Shown here piece after piece: positions 1-5,360 of a DNA stretch of 9,817 bases. The position numbers and the translations under genes are program-made. The stretch covers positions 1 through 9,817 of the forward strand of contig QHRT01000011.1 in NCBI GenBank assembly GCA_003220195.1, in the 5' to 3' direction. Numbering within the stretch: position 1 is the first letter of the stretch; every line of letters starts with the position of its first letter. Below the pieces are notes generated by a model. It was not told the DNA's origin. It searched no databases and saw only the letters and a list, made by a program, of their open reading frames with translations. Source of the stretch: Candidatus Rokuibacteriota bacterium. GTDB lineage: Bacteria > Methylomirabilota > Methylomirabilia > Rokubacteriales > CSP1-6.

Positions 1-990
1 GGAATCGTGCCGGCGCCTGCGCCCCCCTTGGGTCTCCACTGATGCGCGCCCGCCGGGCTCTTCGTCAGCTCCCAGTCGTAGCCGAACAGGTTCTTGAAGT
101 AGTCGTTGCTCCACTTCGTGGGCGTGGTGGTCCACGTGACTTCCAGGCCGCTGGTGATCGTGTCGCCGCCTTTGCCCGTGCCGAACGTGCTCCTCCAGCC
201 CGGCGCCATGGGTCTTGCCGAAAGTGTGGCCACCGGCGATGAGCGCAACCGTCTCTTCGTCGTTCATCGCCATGCGCCTGAACGTCTCGCGGATGTCCGT
301 GGCCGCCGCGATCGGGTCCGGATTGCCGTTCGGGCCTTGCGGGTTGACGTAGATCAGCCCCATCTGAACGGCCGCGAGCGGAGTCTCGAGATCCCGGACG
401 CCGGAGTAGCGCTTGTCAGCCAGCCACTTGTCCTCGGAGCCCCAGTAGACGTCCTCGTCCGGCTCCCAGACGTCCGGACGCCCGCCGGCGAACCCGAAGG
501 TCTTGAACCCCATCGATTCCAGCGCGACGTTGCCCGCGAGGATCATGAGGTCGGCCCATGAAATCTTCCGGCCATACTTCTGCTTGATCGGCCAGAGCAA
601 TCTGCGCGCCTTGTCGAGGCTGACGTTGTCGGGCCAGCTGTTGAGGGGCGCGAAGCGCTGTTGACCGGAACCGGCGCCGCCGCGGCCGTCGCCGATGCGG
701 TACGTGCCGGCGGCGTGCCATGCCATGCGGATGAACAACCCCCCGTAGTGGCCGAAGTCCGCTGGCCACCAGTCCTGCGAGTCGGTCATCACGGCCGTGA
801 GGTCCTTCTTCACCGCCGCCAGGTCGAGGCTCTTGAACTCCCTGGCGTAGTTGAAGTCCTTGCCCATGGGATCGGACAGCGGCGAGCGCTGGCCCAGGAT
901 CTTGAGCTTCAGCTGATTGGGCCACCAGTCTCGGTTCGACGTGCCGCCGCCGGCCGTGTGCGTGAACGGGCACTTTGCTTCGGTTGACAT
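1..990 (-). pseudogene. katG: katG, catalase-peroxidase N-terminal part, frameshifted and cut by the window edge
   Basis: Bifunctional haem catalase-peroxidase that removes hydrogen peroxide. From ATG 988-990 the frame reads 264 residues of clear KatG. Distal haem residues Arg88, Trp91 and His92 sit in RMAWHAAGTYRI. Tyr214 (GLIYVNP) and Met240 (RRMAMND) are the expected partners of Trp91 in the Met-Tyr-Trp crosslink. Proximal ligand His255 lies in GGHTFGKTHGAG. A good Shine-Dalgarno (AAGGAGAG, 996-1003) precedes the start. Right after HGAG, near base 198, the frame shifts by one base. KatG resumes in the other frame at WRSTFGTGKGGD and continues through ELTKSPAGA to GAGAGTIP at the edge. About 20 residues that normally lie between these blocks (the GPEPE region) are missing, a net loss of about 59 bases. 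The original frame stays open to base 1 but encodes nonsense. It could be a true pseudogene or an assembly error. The family call is very secure. Confidence 0.9.
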
Positions 991-1010
991 CTGTTCTCTC
1001 CTTCCTCTCC

Positions 1011-1152
1011 TCTGGTCTGTGGGTCGCCGACATCACCTGCGTGCCGACGTCGGCCGGCTTCTTGTATTTCGCCAGCGTGCTCGACGGGTTGGAGCTGGCG
1101 CGTGATCGGCGATCGAATGTGAGCCGGGTCTCGCACCAGGTCCGCCTCGACC
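1011..1152 (+). mobile_element. Degenerate IS3-family transposase (OrfB) scrap
   Basis: The plus frame at 1017-1085 reads LWVADITCVPTSAGFLYF followed by ASVLD. This matches the start of the IS3-family DDE integrase core, usually close to LWVADITYVPTWAGFLYLAVVLD, and includes the first catalytic Asp at 1029-1031. At about 1086 the reading shifts by one base and continues as WSWRVIGDRM (1090-1119), matching the usual WSRRVVGWAM, then meets a stop at 1120-1122. Faint similarity may run to about 1152. Neither the remaining catalytic residues nor terminal inverted repeats are visible, so this is a dead internal fragment of roughly 140 bp. It begins directly behind the katG ribosome binding site, on the opposite strand. 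Confidence 0.7.
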
Positions 1153-1339
1153 GCCGGGTCGCCCCTGAAAAGCCTGGACGGAGCAACATGGCGATCCTCC
1201 TGCGGCCGAGGCGACTAGTCAAGGAGCGATCCCACGGCACGGGTCAGGTCGTCAGGATGGAGGTGTCTGGGCGGCGCCCTTCTGGCGCATATTGAGGCCT
1301 TCGGCTAGACTCCCGTCAGCCATCCCAACCGAGGTGCCC
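1153..1339. other. Non-coding stretch upstream of katG, no gene recognised
   Basis: Together with the IS3 scrap and the decayed ORF after it, this makes about 500 bp without a confident gene. ORFs across it on the minus strand read antisense to the IS3 scrap and have Arg/Ser/Pro-rich composition. I see no clear promoter, terminator or RNA. Confidence 0.4.
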
Positions 1340-1496
1340 ATGCGGCGGATCTGGCTCGCGGTCGTTCTCCCGGGCCTCCTCGCTCGCACAGTTCACCGCC
1401 GAGGGCCAGTATGACGAGCGACGGCGACGAGCGATGTTCGACACCATAGACATGCCGAGAAGCAGCAGGCCCTGCCGCCACAAGAGGACGGTGTGA
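1340..1496 (+). pseudogene. Possible decayed start of a secreted protein
   Basis: ATG 1340 follows a GAGGTG ribosome-binding-like sequence and begins MRRIWLAVVLPGLL, a typical positive-plus-hydrophobic signal peptide start. In this frame it stops at 1412-1414. Shifting by one base around 1375-1385 gives SLAQFTAEGQYDERRRR, which would complete a plausible signal peptide. That frame runs on to TGA 1494-1496, one base before the ATG of the next ORF. Many periplasmic substrate-binding proteins start in a similar way (MRRI...LA..AEGQ), but nothing recognisable follows. A chance resemblance is quite possible. Confidence 0.22.
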
Positions 1497-1497
1497 G

Positions 1498-1731
1498 ATG
1501 ACGCTTGATCCGACTCCGCCTTACCGCGTGTCCGATTTCTGCCCTGCTTGCCGCGAGAAGTTTCTCGCCGTGGTGGGCTGGATAGCTCCGGCGCTGGAGT
1601 CGGCCCTCTCGCCGGCCCCGCCTGAGCCCATCACCACCCCCGAGGACACGCTGCGCAGCGCGGGCATCAGCAGCGAGCGCCAGGCGATGTATCAACGGCG
1701 CATGTCGAGCCTGCTCGCGGGGAGAAAATGA
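1498..1731 (+). CDS. Small ORF with a CPAC motif, unknown
   Basis: Encodes 77 residues that I do not recognise. AGAGGA at 1483-1488 is a possible ribosome binding site. The only two cysteines form FCPACREKF near residues 14-22, a single CxxC that could bind metal as a dimer or be redox active. The middle is Pro/Ala-rich and the C-terminus is a basic helix-like segment. It ends 36 bases before tRNA-Pro. The composition looks protein-like and no competing frame looks better, but there is no homology evidence. Confidence 0.4.
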   Translation: MTLDPTPPYRVSDFCPACREKFLAVVGWIAPALESALSPAPPEPITTPEDTLRSAGISSERQAMYQRRMSSLLAGRK

Positions 1732-1767
1732 CGGCGACTGAGAGAATGATAGACTTTTCGACATCTT

Positions 1768-1844
1768 CGGGGTGTGGCGCAGCCCGGTAGCGCACCTGCT
1801 TTGGGAGCAGGGGGCCGGAGGTTCAAATCCTCTCACCCCGACCA
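1768..1844 (+). tRNA. tRNA-Pro (anticodon TGG)
   Basis: A complete 77-nt cloverleaf. The acceptor stem is CGGGGTG (1768-1774) with CACCCCG (1834-1840). The D stem is GCGC/GCGC. The anticodon stem is CCTGC (1795-1799) with GCAGG (1807-1811), around loop TTTGGGA with anticodon TGG at 1802-1804. The T arm is GGAGG-TTCAAAT-CCTCT with one G-T wobble. The discriminator A and CCA (1842-1844) are encoded. TGG reads CCA and, if modified, other proline codons. Confidence 0.96.
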
Positions 1845-1875
1845 TTCCGTTCCGGGAGTCACGAGGAGAACCCGC

Positions 1876-2172
1876 ATGAGGCTGGCCCGTGGATGGCTTA
1901 CTGCGATGGTTGTCCTGGCTCTGGTGACGCCGGCGTCGGCGTTCATGTGTCCGCTCGTGATCAAGCAGGCCGACGACGCCATCCAGAAGGCCGAGGCCGG
2001 CAAGGTCACCGCCGAGACGCGACCGCTCATCGACGAGGCGAAGAAACAGGTCGGCGAGGCGCGCGCGCTTCACGAGAACGCGAAGGCCCGGCGCGATCAC
2101 GCCGACGCGGTCAGGAAGGCGCGGGTCGCGATCGCGTACGCCGAGGAAGCGATCCTGCTCGAAGGCCCCTGA
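1876..2172 (+). CDS. Small secreted alpha-helical protein, unknown
   Basis: A 98-residue protein. ATG 1876 was chosen because AGGAG (1864-1868) lies seven bases upstream; the longer open frame runs back into tRNA-Pro and cannot be coding there. Residues 1-22 form a Sec signal peptide (hydrophobic TAMVVLALV, then TPASA). The mature part is rich in Ala, Lys, Glu, Asp and Arg with heptad-like spacing, from IKQADDAIQKAEAGK to AIAYAEEAILLEG, and should be almost entirely helical, perhaps a helical hairpin. A Cys follows the cleavage region (FMCP), but I see no proper lipobox. It resembles periplasmic helical proteins of the DUF4398 kind only in style. It ends ten bases before the next gene, so the two are probably co-transcribed. 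Confidence 0.75.
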   Translation: MRLARGWLTAMVVLALVTPASAFMCPLVIKQADDAIQKAEAGKVTAETRPLIDEAKKQVGEARALHENAKARRDHADAVRKARVAIAYAEEAILLEGP

Positions 2173-2182
2173 CGAGGTCGAC

Positions 2183-2956
2183 ATGAGCCTGTTCGACGAG
2201 TACGCGACGAAGTACAAATCCGCGCGCATGGAGCGCCGCAACGGGATCTTGCAGGTGACGCTCCACACCGAGGGACAGTCGTTGCGCTGGGGCTTCCTGC
2301 CGCACGGCGAACTGCCGGACGCGTTTCATGATATTGGCGCCGACCGGGAGAACCGGGTGGTCATCCTGACCGGCACCGGCGCCGAGTTCTCGGGACCGCG
2401 CGCGACGCCGGGCACGTCGTCGTTCCCGACGCGACCGTCGATCGAGCGCATCGATCGCATCCATCGCGAAGGCCGAGAGCTCCTGATGAACCTGCTCAAC
2501 ATCGAAGTGCCGGTCATCAGCGCGATCAACGGGCCCGCGTGGCGGCATTCCGAGATCCCGCTGCTCTGCGACATCGTGCTGGCCGCCGACACCGCGCAGT
2601 TCCAGGACTCCGCGCATTTCGCGTCCGACGTCGTCCCGGGCGATGGCATGCACATCGTGTATCCGCTCCTCCTCGGCATGAACCGCGGGCGCTACTTCCT
2701 CATGACCGGCCAGACCCTCGACGCCGCCGACGCGTTGCGGCTCGGCCTGGTCGCCGAAGTGCTCCCGCCCGACAAGCTGATGGCGCGCGCCTGGGACCAC
2801 GCGGAGCAGCTCACGCGCAAGCCGACGCTGCTCCTGCGCTACACGCGCCTGCTCTTCACGGAGTATCTGCGGCGACAGATGCACGATCTCCTGGGCTACG
2901 GCCTCGCGATGGAGAGCCTCGCGCTCTTCGAGAAACCGGAAGCGCCCGGCGCCTGA
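2183..2956 (+). CDS. Crotonase-superfamily hydrolase resembling 6-oxocamphor hydrolase
   Basis: A 257-residue crotonase-fold enzyme, the usual family size, with GAGG (2174-2177) before the start. It is far closer to 6-oxocamphor hydrolase (OCH, a retro-Claisenase that cleaves a cyclic beta-diketone to a keto acid) than to enoyl-CoA hydratases. Shared blocks are VTLHTEGQSL, AFHDIGADRENRVVILTGTG, NIEVPVISAINGP, DIVLAADTAQFQD, VVPGDGMH and NRGRYFLMTGQ. From my memory of OCH, the active-site residues Trp40, His45, His122, His145, Asp154 and Glu244 correspond here to Trp36, His41, His122, His145, Asp154 and Glu244. The usual second-oxyanion Gly/Glu pattern of hydratases is absent. The natural substrate is unknown, and no cytochrome P450 or camphor-pathway gene is nearby. 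It is cytoplasmic and probably in one transcript with the small secreted gene upstream. Confidence 0.9.
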   Translation: MSLFDEYATKYKSARMERRNGILQVTLHTEGQSLRWGFLPHGELPDAFHDIGADRENRVVILTGTGAEFSGPRATPGTSSFPTRPSIERIDRIHREGRELLMNLLNIEVPVISAINGPAWRHSEIPLLCDIVLAADTAQFQDSAHFASDVVPGDGMHIVYPLLLGMNRGRYFLMTGQTLDAADALRLGLVAEVLPPDKLMARAWDHAEQLTRKPTLLLRYTRLLFTEYLRRQMHDLLGYGLAMESLALFEKPEAPGA

Positions 2957-2984
2957 GCGCGGCGCCGCGCGGCACTCGCCGCGG

Positions 2985-3004
2985 TGACCCCGGCGGCGGG
3001 GTCA
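2985..3004. terminator. Hairpin between convergent genes
   Basis: TGACCCCG (2985-2992) and CGGGGTCA (2997-3004) form a perfect 8-bp stem with a GCGG loop. It lies 29 bases past the crotonase stop, and the right arm includes the stop codon of the converging minus-strand gene. There is no T-run on either side, so termination is inferred from position and stem. Confidence 0.5.
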
Positions 3005-3418
3005 GAGCGACTTCGCGATCGCGGCGAGCACGCTCTTCTCGACCTCGACGTCGGAGGTCTTCACCGGCTCGTCCTTGTCCATCCAGAGGATCCGTTCGCG
3101 GTTGAAGACCGTCCGCTCGATGCTCACCGTCGTTCGATCGGCGCTCGCGGCCTTCATCTGGATCACGAGACGGTGGCGGGTGCCCTTCGCATAGACGCCG
3201 TAGTCCTCACCGTCGACGCGTCGCGAGTCGGTCGTGATCCAGCCGATCGAGCGATCGACCTTGTCCGTGTTCCACCCGAGTTGCTTCAGCACGGCCAGAG
3301 TCGTGGACCAGACGCGATCGATCGGTGCCGCAAGCGTCTGGGACACCGGGTCGGCCGCCCACACCGGAACAGCGAGCAACACGACCGTGCCGAGGGCGAG
3401 TGCCAGGCCAAGCCTCAT
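3002..3418 (-). CDS. Secreted protein of unknown function, BamC-like in layout
   Basis: A 138-residue protein. ATG 3418 was preferred over upstream starts because GGAG lies eight bases before it and the protein then begins with a clean Sec signal peptide (MRLGLALALGTVVLLAVP, cleavage near VWA-ADP). The mature part holds one domain: a helix (APIDRVWSTTLAVLKQLGW), then strands (IGWITTDSR, RHRLVIQMKAAS, RTTVSIERTVF), then a C-terminal helix (VEVEKSVLAAIAKSL). This helix-grip-like layout resembles BamC-type and SRPBCC-like periplasmic domains, but without a lipobox. Likely periplasmic. It is transcribed divergently from the HTH gene. Function unknown. Confidence 0.8.
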   Translation of the reverse strand: MRLGLALALGTVVLLAVPVWAADPVSQTLAAPIDRVWSTTLAVLKQLGWNTDKVDRSIGWITTDSRRVDGEDYGVYAKGTRHRLVIQMKAASADRTTVSIERTVFNRERILWMDKDEPVKTSDVEVEKSVLAAIAKSL

Positions 3419-3498
3419 GCGTTCATCTCCGATCTGATCGCGGGGATCCGGTGGCGATGGTGGGGGTGTGCATTGCCGTACTATCGCATTTCTTCGAC

Positions 3499-3528
3499 TT
3501 GCGCCGGGACCGAGGGTCTGCGATATTT
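3499..3528 (+). promoter_or_regulatory. Weak candidate promoter for the HTH gene
   Basis: TTGCGC (3499-3504) and ATATTT (3523-3528) are separated by 18 bases in the 132-bp divergent intergenic region, upstream of the inverted repeats. The match to the sigma-70 consensus is partial, so this is only a positional suggestion. Confidence 0.25.
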
Positions 3529-3604
3529 CAGTTCTCACGTGAAACGTGAGATGAATACCGTCACATGTTGGGCGGACCGACTGAAATTCAGTGAAATGAC
3601 TGAA
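3527..3604 (+). promoter_or_regulatory. Inverted-repeat cluster at the start of the HTH gene, operator candidate
   Basis: Three structures overlap. TCTCACGT-GAA-ACGTGAGA (3533-3551) is a perfect 8-bp inverted repeat ending on the A of start codon 3551. TTCAGT occurs at 3527-3532 and 3587-3592, and its complement ACTGAA at 3580-3585 and 3599-3604. The last three form two nested inverted repeats with one-base and six-base spacers; the second spacer contains the alternative start ATG 3596. The stretch is visibly more AT-rich than its surroundings. Autoregulation by the HTH protein is an inference from position. Confidence 0.45.
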
Positions 3605-3850
3605 AAAACTGCGCAAGCCGTAGAGCACATTGCTTCACATCCCGAGCGACACATTTGCGCTGCGTGTCTCGCCCGGGAGCTCGGACTGTCCCGCAACTCC
3701 GCATACGACGTGGCGCGCCGTCTCGAAGGACGTCGCGAGTTCGTGCGCGAATATGGCGTCTGCTCGGCCTGCCGATCCGACCGGATGGTGTTGCGAACTC
3801 GCAACGGAAACTCGCCGCGTCAGGACGGAATCGCCAACAACGGCCGCTGA
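3551..3850 (+). CDS. Small HTH protein with two CxxC pairs, probable zinc-binding DNA-binding protein
   Basis: A 99-residue protein from ATG 3551, or 84 residues from ATG 3596; neither has a clear ribosome binding site. The core is a winged-helix-like HTH: helix KTAQAVEHIASHPER, then ICAACLARELGLSRNSAYDV as the likely recognition segment, followed by ARRLEGRREFVREYG. Cys36/Cys39 (ICAAC) and Cys71/Cys74 (VCSAC) flank the HTH and could form one four-Cys zinc site that fastens its two ends. The C-terminus (about residues 80-99) is polar and probably disordered. No named family is recognised. The gene diverges from the secreted-protein gene. The palindromes over its start suggest self-regulation, by inference only. 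Confidence 0.75.
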   Translation: MNTVTCWADRLKFSEMTEKTAQAVEHIASHPERHICAACLARELGLSRNSAYDVARRLEGRREFVREYGVCSACRSDRMVLRTRNGNSPRQDGIANNGR

Positions 3851-3855
3851 CTGTT

Positions 3856-3870
3856 CGCCGCCCGGCGGCG
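3856..3870. terminator. GC-rich hairpin between convergent genes
   Basis: CGCCGCC-C-GGCGGCG is a 15-bp palindrome (in practice a five- or six-pair stem) just after the HTH stop and before the end of the converging minus-strand gene. There is no T-run. Its role as a shared terminator is inferred from position. Confidence 0.35.
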
Positions 3871-3889
3871 GGCGCAGTTCAGCAACACC

Positions 3890-4792
3890 TCAACGGTCGG
3901 CCGGTCGGATCCCTCGCGCGGTCTGCCTCGCGCGCTCGGCGGCGCGCCGCGCCTCACCGGCCCGACGATCGAGCTCGACGAGTCGTTCTCGGAGCCGTGC
4001 GGCGTCGGCCGTGGCCTGATCGGCTTGCCGCTCTTGCCGGGCTGCTTCGCGTTCGAGCTCGCGGAGGCGTCGTCGCTCCGCCTGCTCTCGGCGCCCCGCC
4101 GCCCGCGCGATATCGCGCTTTACCGGCGCGCGTTCCGGCTGCGGCGCGGCATCGCGTTTCACCCGGCCGTCTTCTGACTGCCGACCGACACGTCGCTTCG
4201 CGGGCGCGCTCTCCGGCCGGTGTGCTGACGCCGCAGGCTGTTCTCGCGCGGGCTTCACGAGCTCGAGCCGCCGATTCCCTCGCGTCGCCGGTCGCGCCGT
4301 CACGCGCTCGCCGCTGAACACTTCGAATCCCGGTGCGGCGCGCTCCTCGCTGAGCCGGCCGGAGCGCAGATCGTCGCGCGCCTCACGGTCGGCGGCGGCG
4401 CCGAGCAACGTCGCCGAGATTCGCGAGAGTGTCGCGTCCGTCGCGCGCAGCCCCGTGTCTCCGAGAGCGCGCCGGGCGTGGTCGAGCAGCTCGTTGAGCG
4501 TCGCCCGCTCTTGCTTCACGTGATCCGCGGTGCTACCAGTGCGGCCGAGCTGCGCCTGGCGCAGACGATCGACGGCGTCGATGAAGCGAGAGACGCTCTC
4601 CGGGTGGTGCCGCGCGACGTGGTTCACCGCCCAGAGCGGGACGCCGGGCTTCCGCACGCTTTTCAGCGCGAGGGCTTCGTCGCGACGCCCCGCTTCCCGC
4701 AAGCGAGCGACCTGCGCGTCCCGCTCGCGAATGAAGTCGGAGAGCGGAGCTTCGTAGAGGCGAGCCAGGGTGTCGGGGCGCCGCGTCGCCAT
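3890..4792 (-). CDS. Conserved-type unknown protein with Arg/Glu/Ala coiled-coil tail
   Basis: A 300-residue, very basic, probably cytoplasmic protein without signal peptide or membrane segment. The N-terminal part (about 8-165) is helical: LARLYEAPLSDFIRERDAQ, then KPGVPLWAVNHVARHHPES (48-66), a segment RATLNELLDHARRAL, and a closing APGFEVFSGERV. Proteins of this layout with the K-P-x-x-x-x-W-A-V-N-x-x-A-R signature are found in actinobacteria and other groups without a known function, as far as I recall. Residues 165-230 are low-complexity and Pro/Ala/Arg-rich, probably disordered. Residues 230-290 form a long charged coiled coil (EQAERRRLRELEREAARQER). The Shine-Dalgarno is weak. It may follow a small doubtful ORF 12 bases upstream. 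Function unknown. Confidence 0.8.
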   Translation of the reverse strand: MATRRPDTLARLYEAPLSDFIRERDAQVARLREAGRRDEALALKSVRKPGVPLWAVNHVARHHPESVSRFIDAVDRLRQAQLGRTGSTADHVKQERATLNELLDHARRALGDTGLRATDATLSRISATLLGAAADREARDDLRSGRLSEERAAPGFEVFSGERVTARPATRGNRRLELVKPAREQPAASAHRPESAPAKRRVGRQSEDGRVKRDAAPQPERAPVKRDIARAAGRREQAERRRLRELEREAARQERQADQATADAARLRERLVELDRRAGEARRAAERARQTARGIRPADR

Positions 4793-4804
4793 TGCCGGGA
4801 TGAG

Positions 4805-5041
4805 TCAGTTCCGTCGAGGCGCGGTCAGGGAGATCAATTCCGTCGACCGCCTCCGATCGGCCGCGCGTGTCTCGATCGCCGCGAGGGGCGCGCTGAGACG
4901 CGTGGCGGGTGCGTGATTCCAGGTGATCACGTATCCGCCGACATCTCGACGTTCCGGGCGCCGCCGGCGCCGTTCCAAGACGTCTGCGGTGCTCGCATCC
5001 CAAACCCCGGCGCCCAAACGGAACAATAGATCAACGCGCAT
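4805..5041 (-). CDS. Doubtful small ORF upstream of the coiled-coil gene
   Basis: 78 residues from ATG 5041, in a frame that stays open further upstream to 5149. It ends 12 bases before the start of the next gene, which would suit an operon. The sequence begins MRVDLLFRLGAGVWDAS and becomes Arg-rich. There is no convincing ribosome binding site and third-position GC is only moderate. No family recognised; it may be chance. Confidence 0.2.
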   Translation of the reverse strand: MRVDLLFRLGAGVWDASTADVLERRRRRPERRDVGGYVITWNHAPATRLSAPLAAIETRAADRRRSTELISLTAPRRN

Positions 5042-5298
5042 TGGCAAAGTGGCCTGAATAAGACATCGGGACGTCCGCGCGCAGTGTAGCAAACCACTGC
5101 CCGGCAGCGTGCAGACCGCGCCCCGCTCGTTGCGCCTCGGGACCATCAAGAGTTCGAATTGCGTGCGTCACCCCAGGTGGTACACATTTTGGCCGCGCGG
5201 ACCGCGGCGACCCGACCGGCTCGGGGCTGTCGTCGCGCACCGTCGCGAACCGCCGCGAGTCTGCCCGCAGTGCACTCGCGAAAGGAGGGCACAGGTCG
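5042..5298. other. Intergenic stretch, upstream region of the SMP-30 gene
   Basis: No gene is recognised. TTGCGT (5159-5164) and TACACA (5181-5186), spaced by 16 bases and followed by TTTT, are a weak plus-strand promoter candidate for the leader ORF and the SMP-30 gene. Together with the doubtful ORF on its left it makes about 500 bp without a confident gene. Confidence 0.3.
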
Positions 5299-5360
5299 AT
5301 GGCGATTGGTCGCGCAGTTCCCCGCCTCACTGAACTGGAGGATGACCCATGGACATGAAC
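5299..5360 (+). CDS. Possible 19-codon leader peptide overlapping the SMP-30 start
   Basis: ATG 5299 lies ten bases after a near-perfect Shine-Dalgarno (AGGAGG, 5283-5288), stronger than the one of the main gene. The frame reads MAIGRAVPRLTELEDDPWT and stops at TGA 5358-5360, twelve bases inside the next gene, which has its own GGAGG (5337-5341). This arrangement would suit translational coupling, where ribosomes finishing the leader restart at 5349 or 5355. The peptide has no obvious attenuator-type codon run. It could also be a chance ORF behind a purine run. Confidence 0.35.

Noticed and set aside
416..1240. 274-residue minus-strand ORF across the katG start
   Set aside because: It is out of frame with katG and reads antisense through the IS3 scrap.
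2111..2884. 257-residue minus-strand ORF antisense to the crotonase
   Set aside because: Shadow composition; the opposite strand matches OCH along its whole length.
3002..3628. Longer start of the secreted protein at 3628
   Set aside because: It would place the signal peptide internally and overlap the HTH gene; ATG 3418 has a good ribosome site and an N-terminal signal.
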